64,000 nt of DNA from Nitrincola alkalisediminis (GTDB taxonomy: Bacteria; Pseudomonadota; Gammaproteobacteria; Pseudomonadales; Balneatricaceae). Shown piece by piece: positions 1-8,175 of this stretch. The position numbers and the translations under genes were made by a program. Numbering within the stretch: position 1 is the stretch's first letter; every line of letters begins with the position of its first letter. The notes under the pieces are model-generated. The model ran no database searches, had not been told where the DNA came from, and saw only the letters and a program-made list of their open reading frames with translations. The stretch spans positions 62,001-126,000 of the forward strand of contig NZ_VYTY01000009.1 in the NCBI RefSeq assembly GCF_009821115.1, in the 5' to 3' direction.

Positions 1-153
1 GCCATCAATTTACATCGATCTTTATATAACCTATCGATTGATCTTTATTTAAATAAAGAAGAATTCAATATTCTGTTATATTTTTTAGCCTGCTCATTTA
101 TTCATCGATTATAAAAAGCTATGCTTAATAGCATCAACCAAAAAGGCCTTTCT

Positions 154-170
154 TGTGCACTAAGTGCACA
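154..170. promoter_or_regulatory. Predicted MhpR operator upstream of mhpR
   Basis: A perfect palindrome, TGTGCAC-TAA-GTGCACA, lies 27 bases before the chosen mhpR start. From memory, the E. coli MhpR operator has the same GTGCAC-N3-GTGCAC form. A second copy lies upstream of dctP at 5273-5289. In E. coli mhpR is divergent from the mhp catabolic operon, so this site may also serve a divergent gene just left of the window. Bases 1-150 are AT-rich and I see no gene in them. Confidence 0.75.
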
Positions 171-196
171 CTCGTTGCCGACAAAAGGACATTTCC

Positions 197-1000
197 ATGA
201 GCCGAGAACCCGTCTCTAAAGAAACTGAATACAAAACCGTTCGTGGTCTCACGCGAGGACTGCTCTTGTTGAACACGCTTAATCGGCTGGATGGTGGGGC
301 GAGTATCTCCGAGCTCGCCAAACTAACTGGCATACATCGCACCACCGTTCGACGCTTACTGGAAACACTGCAAGATGAAGGCTACGTGCGCCGAAGCCTG
401 TCAGATGATGGTTATCAATTGACAATACAAGTCCGTGAATTGAGTGAGGGGTTTCGTGATGAACAATGGATATCCGCCATTGCAGCGCCATTGCTCGCGG
501 ATCTCTTGCCACAGGTCATTTGGCCAACCGATCTTTGCACCCTGGATGGTGATGCGATGGTTGTGCGTGAGACCACACATCGTTTTAGCCGCTTATCCTT
601 TCATCGCTCGATGGTTGGGCGTCGTTTGCCCATTTTGTATACGGCGGCAGGTCGTACCTATCTTGCATTCTGCCCAGAAGCCGAACGCTTAGCCTTGCTG
701 GATCTATTAGGCAGCCGTCAAGACGCTCAAGGCTTGTTAGCGCGTGACGAAGAATATATAGCTCAGTTAATCTATCGAACGCGTCAACGTGGGTACGGCA
801 GCAATTACTCTGAATGGGAGGCTGAGCAAAAAATAGCGGCTATCGCCCTGCCCATTTTTAAAAACCAAACGGTTATTGGCGTCTTAAATCTCGTCTACAT
901 TGCAAAAGCCATGTTACCCGAAGAAGCGGCCCGTAAATATTTAGCTAAAATGCGGGCCACGGTCGATAAAATAGAGCTCAGCCTTGACGATGAACACTAA
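197..1000 (+). CDS. mhpR: IclR-family transcriptional activator, MhpR-like
   Basis: A predicted regulator of 3-phenylpropionate/3-(3-hydroxyphenyl)propionate-type catabolism. The N-terminal winged helix-turn-helix (about residues 12-70) contains VRGLTRGL and LHRTTVRRLLETL-type blocks almost identical to E. coli MhpR as I remember it. The C-terminal IclR effector domain carries ETTHRFSRLSFHRSMVGRRLP. The open frame reaches back to a GTG at 164, but that lies inside the operator palindrome. The ATG at 197 follows AAAGGA at 184-189 with 7-base spacing, giving 267 residues. The gene converges on mhpC, and its likely targets are the dctPQM-mhpC operon and possibly a divergent operon to the left. 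The effector is inferred from the family only. Confidence 0.92.
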   Translation: MSREPVSKETEYKTVRGLTRGLLLLNTLNRLDGGASISELAKLTGIHRTTVRRLLETLQDEGYVRRSLSDDGYQLTIQVRELSEGFRDEQWISAIAAPLLADLLPQVIWPTDLCTLDGDAMVVRETTHRFSRLSFHRSMVGRRLPILYTAAGRTYLAFCPEAERLALLDLLGSRQDAQGLLARDEEYIAQLIYRTRQRGYGSNYSEWEAEQKIAAIALPIFKNQTVIGVLNLVYIAKAMLPEEAARKYLAKMRATVDKIELSLDDEH

Positions 1001-1024
1001 GATAATATGTGTGTATCTGTCTTT

Positions 1025-1882
1025 TTAGTTTTCTAAAAAATTCAGAACCAAGAAATTAAAGCGTTCGGCATGCTCCCATTGCGCCCAGTGTCCACACTGA
1101 TTAAACAGGTGCAATTCTGAGTTTGGAATATGTGCAAGCAATTTCAACCCGGTATCCATTGGCACAAACCGATCATTTCGCCCCCACAAAATCAACGTTT
1201 GCTGTGTAATTTTAGTCAACTCCGCTCCAAAGTCAGGAAACTGCTTAGGGTTCAACTCCAGGCTCTTAACAAAGTTCTCTAAATGCACCTTATTCGACAG
1301 CATGTTGTTTAAACGAAGCTGAAATAAATCTTCAGTCAAATCGGATGTATCGTAAACAAAGATATCCATCATGGCTTTTAGATTGTCGATCGTAGGTTCA
1401 CGATACAACTGCTGAAGCCTTTTGATTCCTTCGGTTGGCATAGGCGCATAAGGACTCGCACCCCCTGTGCCTCCGCCCATTAAAATTAATTTTTCAACTC
1501 GCTCAGGATACATCAGTGTAAAAGCGGTTGCTGAATGCGCCCCCATAGAGTTTCCAATTAAACTGACCTTGTCTAGGTGTAAAGCATCGACAAGTCCTTT
1601 TAAGGCTCTTGCATTCAAATGTGAGCGTGATCCTTCACAAATAACCGGATCACTTTTACCCCAACCCGGGCTGTCCATCAACACCACTCGGTATCCTGCA
1701 GCAACCAGTGGCGCTATATTTTTACTAAAATTAGCCCAACTGGTCGCACCGGGACCTGAACCGTGTAGAGTCACAACAACCTTATCGCCTTGCCCAACCT
1801 CGTTATAGTGAATGCGCAGTGACAGATCGCCTTCCACAATATCTACAAAATGACTGCTGCTGGCTTCATCAAATGATTGCAT
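1025..1882 (-). CDS. mhpC: Alpha/beta-hydrolase, 2-hydroxy-6-oxonona-2,4-dienedioate hydrolase (MhpC-like)
   Basis: A 285-residue meta-cleavage-product hydrolase. It hydrolyses the C-C bond of the ring-fission product formed from 2,3-dihydroxyphenylpropionate-type catechols, in the cytoplasm. The oxyanion-hole motif HGSGPGA is at 40-46. The nucleophile elbow GNSMG places Ser112, NDRF places Asp237 and CGHW places His265, a complete triad offset by two from E. coli MhpC as I recall it. Long stretches such as [14 protein letters not shown] match MhpC rather than BphD. The gene is last in the dctPQM-mhpC operon, 98 bp after dctM. None of mhpA, B, D, E or F is in the window, so the rest of the pathway must lie elsewhere, perhaps just to the left. 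Confidence 0.93.
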   Translation of the reverse strand: MQSFDEASSSHFVDIVEGDLSLRIHYNEVGQGDKVVVTLHGSGPGATSWANFSKNIAPLVAAGYRVVLMDSPGWGKSDPVICEGSRSHLNARALKGLVDALHLDKVSLIGNSMGAHSATAFTLMYPERVEKLILMGGGTGGASPYAPMPTEGIKRLQQLYREPTIDNLKAMMDIFVYDTSDLTEDLFQLRLNNMLSNKVHLENFVKSLELNPKQFPDFGAELTKITQQTLILWGRNDRFVPMDTGLKLLAHIPNSELHLFNQCGHWAQWEHAERFNFLVLNFLEN

Positions 1883-1980
1883 TGTATTATTACCCTTAAT
1901 CTGAGACTTAAACTAAAAAGTGTCCGTTTTATCTGGTATGTAAGAATGCAGAGCAATAGGATCCCCCTGCTATACTCACT

Positions 1981-3273
1981 TCACATAAATAAGAACACAG
2001 CACCCGGCACAAAAATCATAAACGCGACAATTAACAAATCCGCGATCAGAAAAATAGAAACGCCTTTAAAAATATCCACCAAGCTTGCGTACTGGGAAGC
2101 CACACCTTTAATTACGAAAATATTCATTCCGACAGGTGGCGTGACCATGCCTATTTCAAGCAATTTAACCAAGAACACGCCAAACCAAATAAGGCTAATA
2201 TCCATGCTCTGTAAAATAGGTAAAAAAATCGGGAGCGTGACTAGCATTGCACCAAAGGGTTCCATAAAGAGCCCTAGAAGCAAATAGATGATCACCATCA
2301 TTAGCATGAGTTGTAAATAACTGGGCTCCCAACCCGTTAAAGCACTTAAAAGATATCCAGAAAGACCGCTCATGCTCAGAAAGACCGTAAACATGCTAGC
2401 CCCAACGCCAATTATTAATAACGAAGACGTGGTTGTCAGCGTATCGATCATTGAGTGTTTTAAAACAGACCAATCCAATTTACCAATTATGAGCGCAATA
2501 ACCAAAGCACCTAAGGCTCCAACAGCTCCCGCCTCTGTTGCCGTAAAGACACCCGAAAACATTCCTCCAAAAATAATGATGCCCAATGCCACCACTGGCC
2601 ATACTTCTTTCAGCGCTTGCGCAACCGTATAGCCCTCGCCTCCCTGGCATGTCCGAGGAACAATGTCAGGACGCAACCAACTCACCATTAAGATGGTGAT
2701 GCAGTAACCTAAAGCCGTTAATAGACCGATGGTGATACCGCCTAAAAACACCTCTGTAATCGAGACCTGCGCAAACACCCCATAAATGATCATGAGAATG
2801 CTTGGAGGGATTAATGCGCCGATCGTTCCGCCAGCCGCAATCGTGCCACAGGCAAAGCTGGGTTTATAACCACTTTTTACCATTTCAGGGATGGCGATAC
2901 GGCCCATAGAAGCCGCACATGCCACACTTGAACCTGAAACGGCTGCAAACCCAGAGCTTGCAAAAATACTTGAAATCGCTAAGCCACCCGGTAACCAACG
3001 AAAAACCACTTTAGCCGCATTAAACAGCCCCGCAGTCAAACCAGAGTGGTAGGCAACAAATCCCATTAACAAGAACATGGGAATGGCACTTAATGTCCAA
3101 CGTGCCAGGAAATCATAAGGACGCGACGCTAACATTTGAATAGCCGTATCCCAACCCAGCATGGACGTTAGCCCTACTAAGGATACTGTAATCAATGAAA
3201 TAGCAACGGGAACCCGCAGTCCCAGTAATATGAGCAAAGCGACGAGCCCATATACCCCTGTTTCTATACTCAT
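1981..3273 (-). CDS. dctM: TRAP transporter large permease subunit, DctM
   Basis: A 430-residue inner-membrane protein with about 12 hydrophobic segments, the translocating subunit of a Na+-driven tripartite (TRAP) carboxylate transporter. It has the DctM-typical N-terminal start with the LGLRVPVAISL block, glycine/alanine-rich loops such as ASSGFAAVSGSSVACAASMG near 105-125, and the conserved TPPVGMN near 375. It starts at ATG 3273 with GAGG eight bases upstream. It lies 26 bp after dctQ and completes a full P-Q-M set. The linked mhpC and the shared MhpR-type operator suggest an aromatic or aryl-propionate acid as substrate, which is an inference from context. Confidence 0.93.
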   Translation of the reverse strand: MSIETGVYGLVALLILLGLRVPVAISLITVSLVGLTSMLGWDTAIQMLASRPYDFLARWTLSAIPMFLLMGFVAYHSGLTAGLFNAAKVVFRWLPGGLAISSIFASSGFAAVSGSSVACAASMGRIAIPEMVKSGYKPSFACGTIAAGGTIGALIPPSILMIIYGVFAQVSITEVFLGGITIGLLTALGYCITILMVSWLRPDIVPRTCQGGEGYTVAQALKEVWPVVALGIIIFGGMFSGVFTATEAGAVGALGALVIALIIGKLDWSVLKHSMIDTLTTTSSLLIIGVGASMFTVFLSMSGLSGYLLSALTGWEPSYLQLMLMMVIIYLLLGLFMEPFGAMLVTLPIFLPILQSMDISLIWFGVFLVKLLEIGMVTPPVGMNIFVIKGVASQYASLVDIFKGVSIFLIADLLIVAFMIFVPGAVFLFM

Positions 3274-3298
3274 TTACCGACCTCTACAAAACAAAGAA

Positions 3299-3790
3299 TT
3301 AATATCGATTTTTCAACATTAAGGGGATGCGTGCTACACAAGCGACCATGGCAACAAACAGGGCAGCAGGTACGAAAAAGTAAGCAGGCCAAATCGGAAT
3401 CACCAGGTTCAACGACATAATGTATGACCCCAGATTATACTGCTCAACGGCCTGCACCCAGGTCGCAACGCCAAGTAGATAATAAATAACCGTCGATAAA
3501 AGGCTGGTTAATACACTCAGGATAAGGAACCCTATTTTCCCATATAATTGCGTGAAGGCTTCGACCGCTATCATATTTTTAGACCACTCCACCCAACCAA
3601 GCGGTAATAAGGCCAGTGCGACCATATAATATCGCGTAACAATACGCTCAGTTGCGGGTACAGAAATGTTGAATGTCGTTCTGAGTACGACATCCAGCGT
3701 AATGTGCAGCATCATTGCCACCACGGCAATAACGCCAATCACCATTAAACTGAAGGTTAATTTTTCAACCAGCTTTGCTAATAAAGACAT
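3299..3790 (-). CDS. dctQ: TRAP transporter small permease subunit, DctQ
   Basis: The small membrane subunit, with four hydrophobic segments and the DctQ-typical region around RTTFNISVPATERIVTRYY. The frame is open from an ATG at 3853 (184 residues). That start has no Shine-Dalgarno sequence and adds 21 polar residues unlike the family. The ATG at 3790, preceded by AGGG eight bases upstream, gives a usual-length 163-residue protein starting MSLLAKLVEKL, and I prefer it. It lies between dctP and dctM in one operon. Confidence 0.88.
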   Translation of the reverse strand: MSLLAKLVEKLTFSLMVIGVIAVVAMMLHITLDVVLRTTFNISVPATERIVTRYYMVALALLPLGWVEWSKNMIAVEAFTQLYGKIGFLILSVLTSLLSTVIYYLLGVATWVQAVEQYNLGSYIMSLNLVIPIWPAYFFVPAALFVAMVACVARIPLMLKNRY

Positions 3791-3868
3791 ACCCATGACC
3801 CTAGATACAAAGTGACGCAGTGCGATGCCACAGCTGATGGCATCACACTCCATTTAGAGACAATGACG

Positions 3869-4996
3869 CTACAGCCCGTATTGAGACAAATCTTGTGAAT
3901 CCCATACTTCGCGTTGAATAGCGTCTTGCATTAAGATTGGATCATGCTCCAATGATTCTGCAATCGTCTCCCACTTTGCAACAAGCGCTTGAAAATGCTC
4001 AATTTTAGCTTTAGCTCCCGTGACCCCGAAGCGGGTTTCCGCTAAGGTCACAGCAGTGTCCACATCGGCAATGACAAAGTCTGCCGTTGCTTGAATAAAG
4101 GATTCTGCAGGTTCAAGCAGGTCGATGCTTTTTTGAGTTGCGATCTGCTTTGATTGCTCCGCCATTTCAACCCAGCGGCTCGTCGTGAGCATGCTGGTTG
4201 TATTGGAGGCTTTAATAATGGTAGAGCGATTATCCAGAGACATCGAGTTCCAAGTGTCACGGCGTACGGCATGATCGATTAAGGAATGAAACGTCCCCAT
4301 TTCAATGAGCGTTGCATGCTTAATCACATCTTGGAGATTAAAGGAAATGAGATCGGATAAAGACGTCACTGTACCTTCAATAATCCCTTGTGACAGTGCT
4401 TCAAAGGCCTCACCTGTCGCCATGCTTACAGGAGTCGCTCCCATGGCCTCGACCCAACGCGCATGCTGAGGCGTTGCCACACGAATGCGCATTCCACGCA
4501 AGTCTGCTTCTGCCGCTACGGGTTTCGTTGTCAGTAAATTGTAGGGATTGGCATGTGAGCCGGTATACACGATTCCGAGTGCGTTGAGCTCTGCCTGGCA
4601 ATCTGCGCAGGTCACAATATATTCAGTAATGGCAGCGGCCGTTGCGTGTGGAGTGCCCCCCATCAAGGATAAGTCACCCACTAGGTTAAAGTTGGGTAAA
4701 TCAGCTGGGAAATAGGCTGGAAGAAAAAGTCCAACCTGTACCAATCCACTGCTAATGGCGGTACGCATATTGGCTAAATTTACGACTTCCATTCCCACCA
4801 ACTGTCCTTTTAAACGTCCATCGGACATTTCAGGTAGCATTGTCTGGAATTCAGTATAGAGCGGATTATGAGCAGGTTGCATCGGCGGCAGCCCAGAGGC
4901 TAATCTCAGCTGCTGAGCGAGAGAGGTTTGTGAAAAAATAGCACCCATGAGTGTGGCGGCAAGCGCTACTCTCCTAAATGATTTACGCATAGTCAT
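3869..4996 (-). CDS. dctP: TRAP transporter periplasmic solute-binding protein, DctP
   Basis: A 375-residue periplasmic binding protein with a cleavable signal peptide (about residues 1-27, ending SLA-Q). The DctP family signature GMRIRVATPQHARWVEAMGA around 165-185 supplies the conserved arginine that usually binds the substrate carboxylate, followed by the ALSQGIIEGTV block. ATG 4996 has AGGA seven bases upstream. A CxxC pair (TCADC, near 130) is somewhat unusual. It is the first gene of the dctPQM-mhpC operon. The long upstream region holds an MhpR-type operator centred 285 bp before the start. The ligand is unknown but is probably an aromatic acid in view of mhpC. Confidence 0.92.
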   Translation of the reverse strand: MTMRKSFRRVALAATLMGAIFSQTSLAQQLRLASGLPPMQPAHNPLYTEFQTMLPEMSDGRLKGQLVGMEVVNLANMRTAISSGLVQVGLFLPAYFPADLPNFNLVGDLSLMGGTPHATAAAITEYIVTCADCQAELNALGIVYTGSHANPYNLLTTKPVAAEADLRGMRIRVATPQHARWVEAMGATPVSMATGEAFEALSQGIIEGTVTSLSDLISFNLQDVIKHATLIEMGTFHSLIDHAVRRDTWNSMSLDNRSTIIKASNTTSMLTTSRWVEMAEQSKQIATQKSIDLLEPAESFIQATADFVIADVDTAVTLAETRFGVTGAKAKIEHFQALVAKWETIAESLEHDPILMQDAIQREVWDSQDLSQYGL

Positions 4997-5272
4997 TTTA
5001 TTATCCTATTGTTTTTTTGACATGCCGATTATTTTGATACCCGTATCCATTTTAGATAGCTTAGGTATACAGATACTAAAATTAGAGGCACATCATTGAT
5101 GCTATGACCCATGCCTTGCACATTCAACTGAACCACCTTCCACCCAGTCCGGTGACACCCTCAATCGATGTTTAAGCCATGTGTCTTATGATTATTGTAA
5201 TCGCACGCTTTTGTAAGTAACGGCGTAAGTCTAGGAAGAGGGAGTTAGGGGCGCAATCAAAAACTACCCTTC
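4997..5272. other. Long untranslated upstream region of dctP
   Basis: A 276-bp stretch between the dctP start and the upstream operator with no convincing gene. If the operator acts at about -58, as I recall for MhpR, the transcript would start near 5223 and carry an untranslated leader of more than 200 bases. I see no clear terminator or riboswitch fold in it. Confidence 0.4.
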
Positions 5273-5289
5273 TGTGCACTAGGTGCACG
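5273..5289. promoter_or_regulatory. Predicted MhpR operator upstream of dctP
   Basis: TGTGCAC-TAG-GTGCACG is identical in both half-sites (GTGCAC) and in spacer length to the site before mhpR at 154-170. It is the strongest sequence evidence that dctPQM-mhpC belongs to the MhpR regulon. Confidence 0.72.
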
Positions 5290-5295
5290 ATCAAA

Positions 5296-5403
5296 ATCAG
5301 GCATCTCTAAAAGATAATTGTTGCATGCGCTTGGGGGTCATCGGAAAATGAACGGCCGCGGCAAGAAAAGCTAATAACGCGCTTGCGATCAGAGCAACGT
5401 CGT
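5296..5403 (-). pseudogene. Displaced 3' end of the MFS transporter gene (108-bp direct repeat)
   Basis: These 108 bp match 6936-7043, the last 35 codons and stop of the MFS gene, with six mismatches. In the MFS reading frame five differences are synonymous and one is Leu to Phe, so the two copies diverged while both coded for protein. The fragment has no start and is not expressible. Together the copies bracket hipBA exactly, beginning again four bases beyond the hipA stop. It is best read as the original 3' end pushed away when a hipBA cassette entered with its own copy of that end. Confidence 0.85.
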
Positions 5404-5407
5404 CAAC

Positions 5408-6574
5408 TCAAAACTCTGTCATTCTGGTCAGTAAATGACTAAGCACCTGCTTTTTATCATCATGGAGCTCCTGATCAAGCCTTTCTTGAATCATGAGCGC
5501 CGTCTGATTGAGCCCAGCCAAACATTCGTCATAGTGCTTTTCAGCTTGCCTGAGCGTCAAATCACAGGCATTGATACCAAATTGAACTAGATGCTTGCGG
5601 CCCCACCATTTTTTACTCCCCATTAAGGTCAATGCTGCAATATCGTGTTTGATATAACAGGTTGTGCTAACAACGTCGTATGCGGGAGCTAAACGTACAG
5701 TATCAACAGAATCATACATCAGACCAAAGTTTTTGAGATGAGCATCTCCATTTTGAAGACGCGTGTTCAACACGATCATTTTAAAAAACTGTACAAGGGA
5801 AGCCTGCTTGAAAGCAGGAGATGTGAAAAGCTTAATCGTTTTTACAACTTGCTCATAGCTACCACTGTACTTATCGTCTCGATGTTTTGCCTGCAAAACG
5901 CACATATCCTCAAAACCAGGATGCGGTCCATCTGCGTTCAAATCGAAACGCTTCATAATGAACAATGCATCATCATCCGACAGATAAAACTCCGGTACCG
6001 GTATCCCAGAAAGCTGTACCGCTTGCATACAATAATACTCATTAAGGGCAAGTTGCGGATACTCAGCGCCCCACGCTTTTACGATGTAATCATCTACAGA
6101 TAGAGTGGCTTTATTTTGAATCTGAGCCAACACTTTAGGCTGTACACCACTTAAAGGCGATCTAAGTGCAAAACGACTGACAAGCTCATTAAACAACTGG
6201 CCATCTTCGGGATGAAGAAGCTGGTCTAATGTCAGTGGCTGATCGCCATCCGCCTGAAAAGCAACATTCTCCCTGTAATTTAATCGGCCATGGATATTCA
6301 TCGCTAAAAGCTTGAGTAAACCAAAATCATCGGTTTCGGTCAGCTTGCTAAAGTGTTTTTGAATAACGGATCTTAAGTAACCCTCGGGCAGGTGCATCTC
6401 AAAGATAGGATGGAGCTGATCATGTGTATAGCTCTGGTGACGAACAGGCATCGTCAGGGATACAGCGTCATCTGCTCGTGCATTCGCATTGTAATTAAAG
6501 ATGAATTGTTTATGCTCTCGGACTAAATGCCCTGTCATTCGGCTGGAAACACACACCTTCAAACCGTCACCCAT
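5408..6574 (-). CDS. hipA: HipA-family serine/threonine kinase toxin
   Basis: A 388-residue toxin of a type II toxin-antitoxin system; family members phosphorylate targets such as glutamyl-tRNA synthetase and arrest growth. The P-loop-like SGVQPK is at 142-147 and the probable ATP-binding lysine is in IVKAWG (Lys166). The catalytic loop NGDAHLKN (275-282, Asp277) and metal-binding YDVVS (Asp300) are all present, so it looks active. It is shorter than E. coli HipA (about 440 residues). It overlaps hipB by 8 bases, the usual coupling. It lies inside a pair of direct repeats made from the neighbouring MFS gene, indicating acquisition as a cassette. Confidence 0.9.
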   Translation of the reverse strand: MGDGLKVCVSSRMTGHLVREHKQFIFNYNANARADDAVSLTMPVRHQSYTHDQLHPIFEMHLPEGYLRSVIQKHFSKLTETDDFGLLKLLAMNIHGRLNYRENVAFQADGDQPLTLDQLLHPEDGQLFNELVSRFALRSPLSGVQPKVLAQIQNKATLSVDDYIVKAWGAEYPQLALNEYYCMQAVQLSGIPVPEFYLSDDDALFIMKRFDLNADGPHPGFEDMCVLQAKHRDDKYSGSYEQVVKTIKLFTSPAFKQASLVQFFKMIVLNTRLQNGDAHLKNFGLMYDSVDTVRLAPAYDVVSTTCYIKHDIAALTLMGSKKWWGRKHLVQFGINACDLTLRQAEKHYDECLAGLNQTALMIQERLDQELHDDKKQVLSHLLTRMTEF

Positions 6575-6806
6575 CCCTTAACTCCTCAAACGTTGGAAAC
6601 GAAGACTTTTCTCGAAGGCGAATTTCATACCCCAACAAATCGATAATTTTAAGTAGCTTACGCGTACCTACATCCCCCACCCGGCCATTTTCAAGCGCAT
6701 TGAGAGTCGCTCGCGAGATCCCAGCATAATCGGCAAGTGACTGCTGAGTCAGCTTTTTATCTTTTCTTAAGCGAGCTATTTGCTGACCAAGTTCTAAGTA
6801 ATCCAT
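6567..6806 (-). CDS. hipB: HipB-family XRE antitoxin
   Basis: A 79-residue Cro/CI-type helix-turn-helix protein. The motif region KLTQQSLADYAGISRATLNALENG is at about 18-42, and the C-terminus is short and charged. It is expected to bind HipA and repress its own promoter. A 17-bp perfect inverted repeat directly upstream (6812-6867) is the likely operator. The start is ATG 6806, and the end overlaps hipA. Confidence 0.9.
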   Translation of the reverse strand: MDYLELGQQIARLRKDKKLTQQSLADYAGISRATLNALENGRVGDVGTRKLLKIIDLLGYEIRLREKSSFPTFEELRDG

Positions 6807-6811
6807 GATAT

Positions 6812-6867
6812 GACTAAAATACTTTACAAAAAATCAATTAAACTCAATATTGTAAAGTATTTTAGTC
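6812..6867. promoter_or_regulatory. hipBA operator: 17-bp inverted repeat
   Basis: GACTAAAATACTTTACA (6812-6828) is perfectly repeated in inverse at 6851-6867 with 22 bases between. Each arm also contains a near-palindrome, TAAA-N4-TTTA. The left arm begins six bases before the hipB start. This two-site arrangement fits cooperative binding of HipB dimers to the hip promoter. Confidence 0.8.
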
Positions 6868-6935
6868 TTTTTTCTTATATTTGTCAGCTAATCAAACATT
6901 TCTAGCCCGGATAATCACATCCAACAGAATACAGG

Positions 6936-7043
6936 ATCAGGCATCTCTAAAAGATAATTGCTGCATGCGCTTGGGGGTCATCGGCAAATGAACAGCCGCG
7001 GCAAGAAAAGCTAATAGTGCACTTGCGATCAGAGCAACGTCGT
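6936..7043. repeat. 108-bp direct repeat, copy 2 (within the MFS gene 3' end)
   Basis: The partner of 5296-5403, 102 of 108 identical. This copy is joined to the intact MFS gene and supplies its last 35 codons and stop. The segment between the repeats (5404-6935, 1532 bp) contains only hipBA and its operator, so the repeats act like attachment-site ends, though no integrase gene is nearby. Confidence 0.85.
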
Positions 7044-8154
7044 AGGAGCCATACCACTCAAATGTCAGGCCCGCCCACCAACTGCCAAAAAACGCGCCAA
7101 TTTGATGACTAAACATCACGATACCAAACAGTGATCCCAAGTTCTTCGTCCCAAATAGATGCGCCACCGCGCCGCTGGTTAAAGGAACGGTCGATAACCA
7201 CAACATGCCCATAATCCCCGAGAAAACATACAAAAGCTGATCGGTGATCGGTTGGGTTAACAGCATTAAAATTAAGCCGCCTCGTAGTGCGTAAATCGCA
7301 AACAACAGACCTGGCTTATGCCAACGATCACCCGCCCATCCAATTAAAATGACACCCACAATATTCATTAAACCAATTATGGCCAGGGAATCGGATGCGA
7401 CGCTCGGCAATAAACCGCAATAGGCGACTAAGCCAGACATGTGCACAGTTATGAAGGCAATATGAAACCCACAAACAAAAAAACCAATACTGAGCAGTTG
7501 ATACTCACGTGATCTCATTGCCTGCGCAATGGCCTGCCAATCAAATATTCGCAGTGGTGCATCATGGGCCTGCCGAACGGGACGCACACCATCACGCAAT
7601 AAGCCGATCAACCCTAAGATCAACAGCGTGGTTGCGGCAAACACTAAAAAGGTGCTGACCCAGCCTTGTGAAGGTGCAAGATAGCCTAAAAGAATCGCAT
7701 ACAAAAACTGCCCTAACGAGCCGCCCGCGCTGGCAATACCCAAGGCCAAGGTTCGTTTATGTGCCGGAAAACGTTTACCGACGGCGGCGAGAACGATCGG
7801 GAAAGTCGTGGCTCCCGTCCCAATGCCAATCAACATAGCATTGCCGACAAAGAACATCGTACTACTGGCCGCTAAGGCGGCCACCACTAAGCCAGCGGCA
7901 TACAGCAGTGCGCCAGCCAGTAGAATTTTAGCCGTGCCATAGCGCTCCGCTAACGCACCTGCAACGGGCGATACGGCGCCCCAAAGCAGATTCTGCATTG
8001 CAAAACTAAACGACAAGTCCGAAACAGAGATACCTAAATTGAGGCTAATGTCTGGCACCAACAGCCCTAAGGATAAGCGTACCCCCATGCTGTAAGCCAA
8101 CACTAGCCCTCCCGCTAACACCACCCACCACGGATTCAAACCTGACTTTGTCAC
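6937..8154 (-). CDS. MFS transporter
   Basis: A major facilitator of about 405 residues with 12 predicted membrane segments in two halves. The first intracellular loop AERYGTAKIL follows TM2 and the equivalent WAGDRWHKPG follows TM8, the usual MFS positions. The substrate is not recognisable; the overall look is of a small-molecule exporter or organic-anion transporter. The frame opens at a TTG (8169), but GTG 8154 with GGGAG eight bases upstream is the better start. It lies just after the DMT gene with little space, so the two are probably co-transcribed. Its 3' end is duplicated at 5296-5403. Confidence 0.88.
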   Translation of the reverse strand: MTKSGLNPWWVVLAGGLVLAYSMGVRLSLGLLVPDISLNLGISVSDLSFSFAMQNLLWGAVSPVAGALAERYGTAKILLAGALLYAAGLVVAALAASSTMFFVGNAMLIGIGTGATTFPIVLAAVGKRFPAHKRTLALGIASAGGSLGQFLYAILLGYLAPSQGWVSTFLVFAATTLLILGLIGLLRDGVRPVRQAHDAPLRIFDWQAIAQAMRSREYQLLSIGFFVCGFHIAFITVHMSGLVAYCGLLPSVASDSLAIIGLMNIVGVILIGWAGDRWHKPGLLFAIYALRGGLILMLLTQPITDQLLYVFSGIMGMLWLSTVPLTSGAVAHLFGTKNLGSLFGIVMFSHQIGAFFGSWWAGLTFEWYGSYDVALIASALLAFLAAAVHLPMTPKRMQQLSFRDA

Positions 8155-8175
8155 TGACACAACTCCCAAACGTTT

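Noticed and set aside
164-196. GTG 164 as start of mhpR
   Set aside because: It lies inside the operator palindrome and has no Shine-Dalgarno sequence; ATG 197 has a good one and matches the family start.
5404-6935. Calling the hipBA segment a prophage or integron cassette
   Set aside because: There is no integrase, no attC-type site and no phage gene; only the flanking repeats support mobility.
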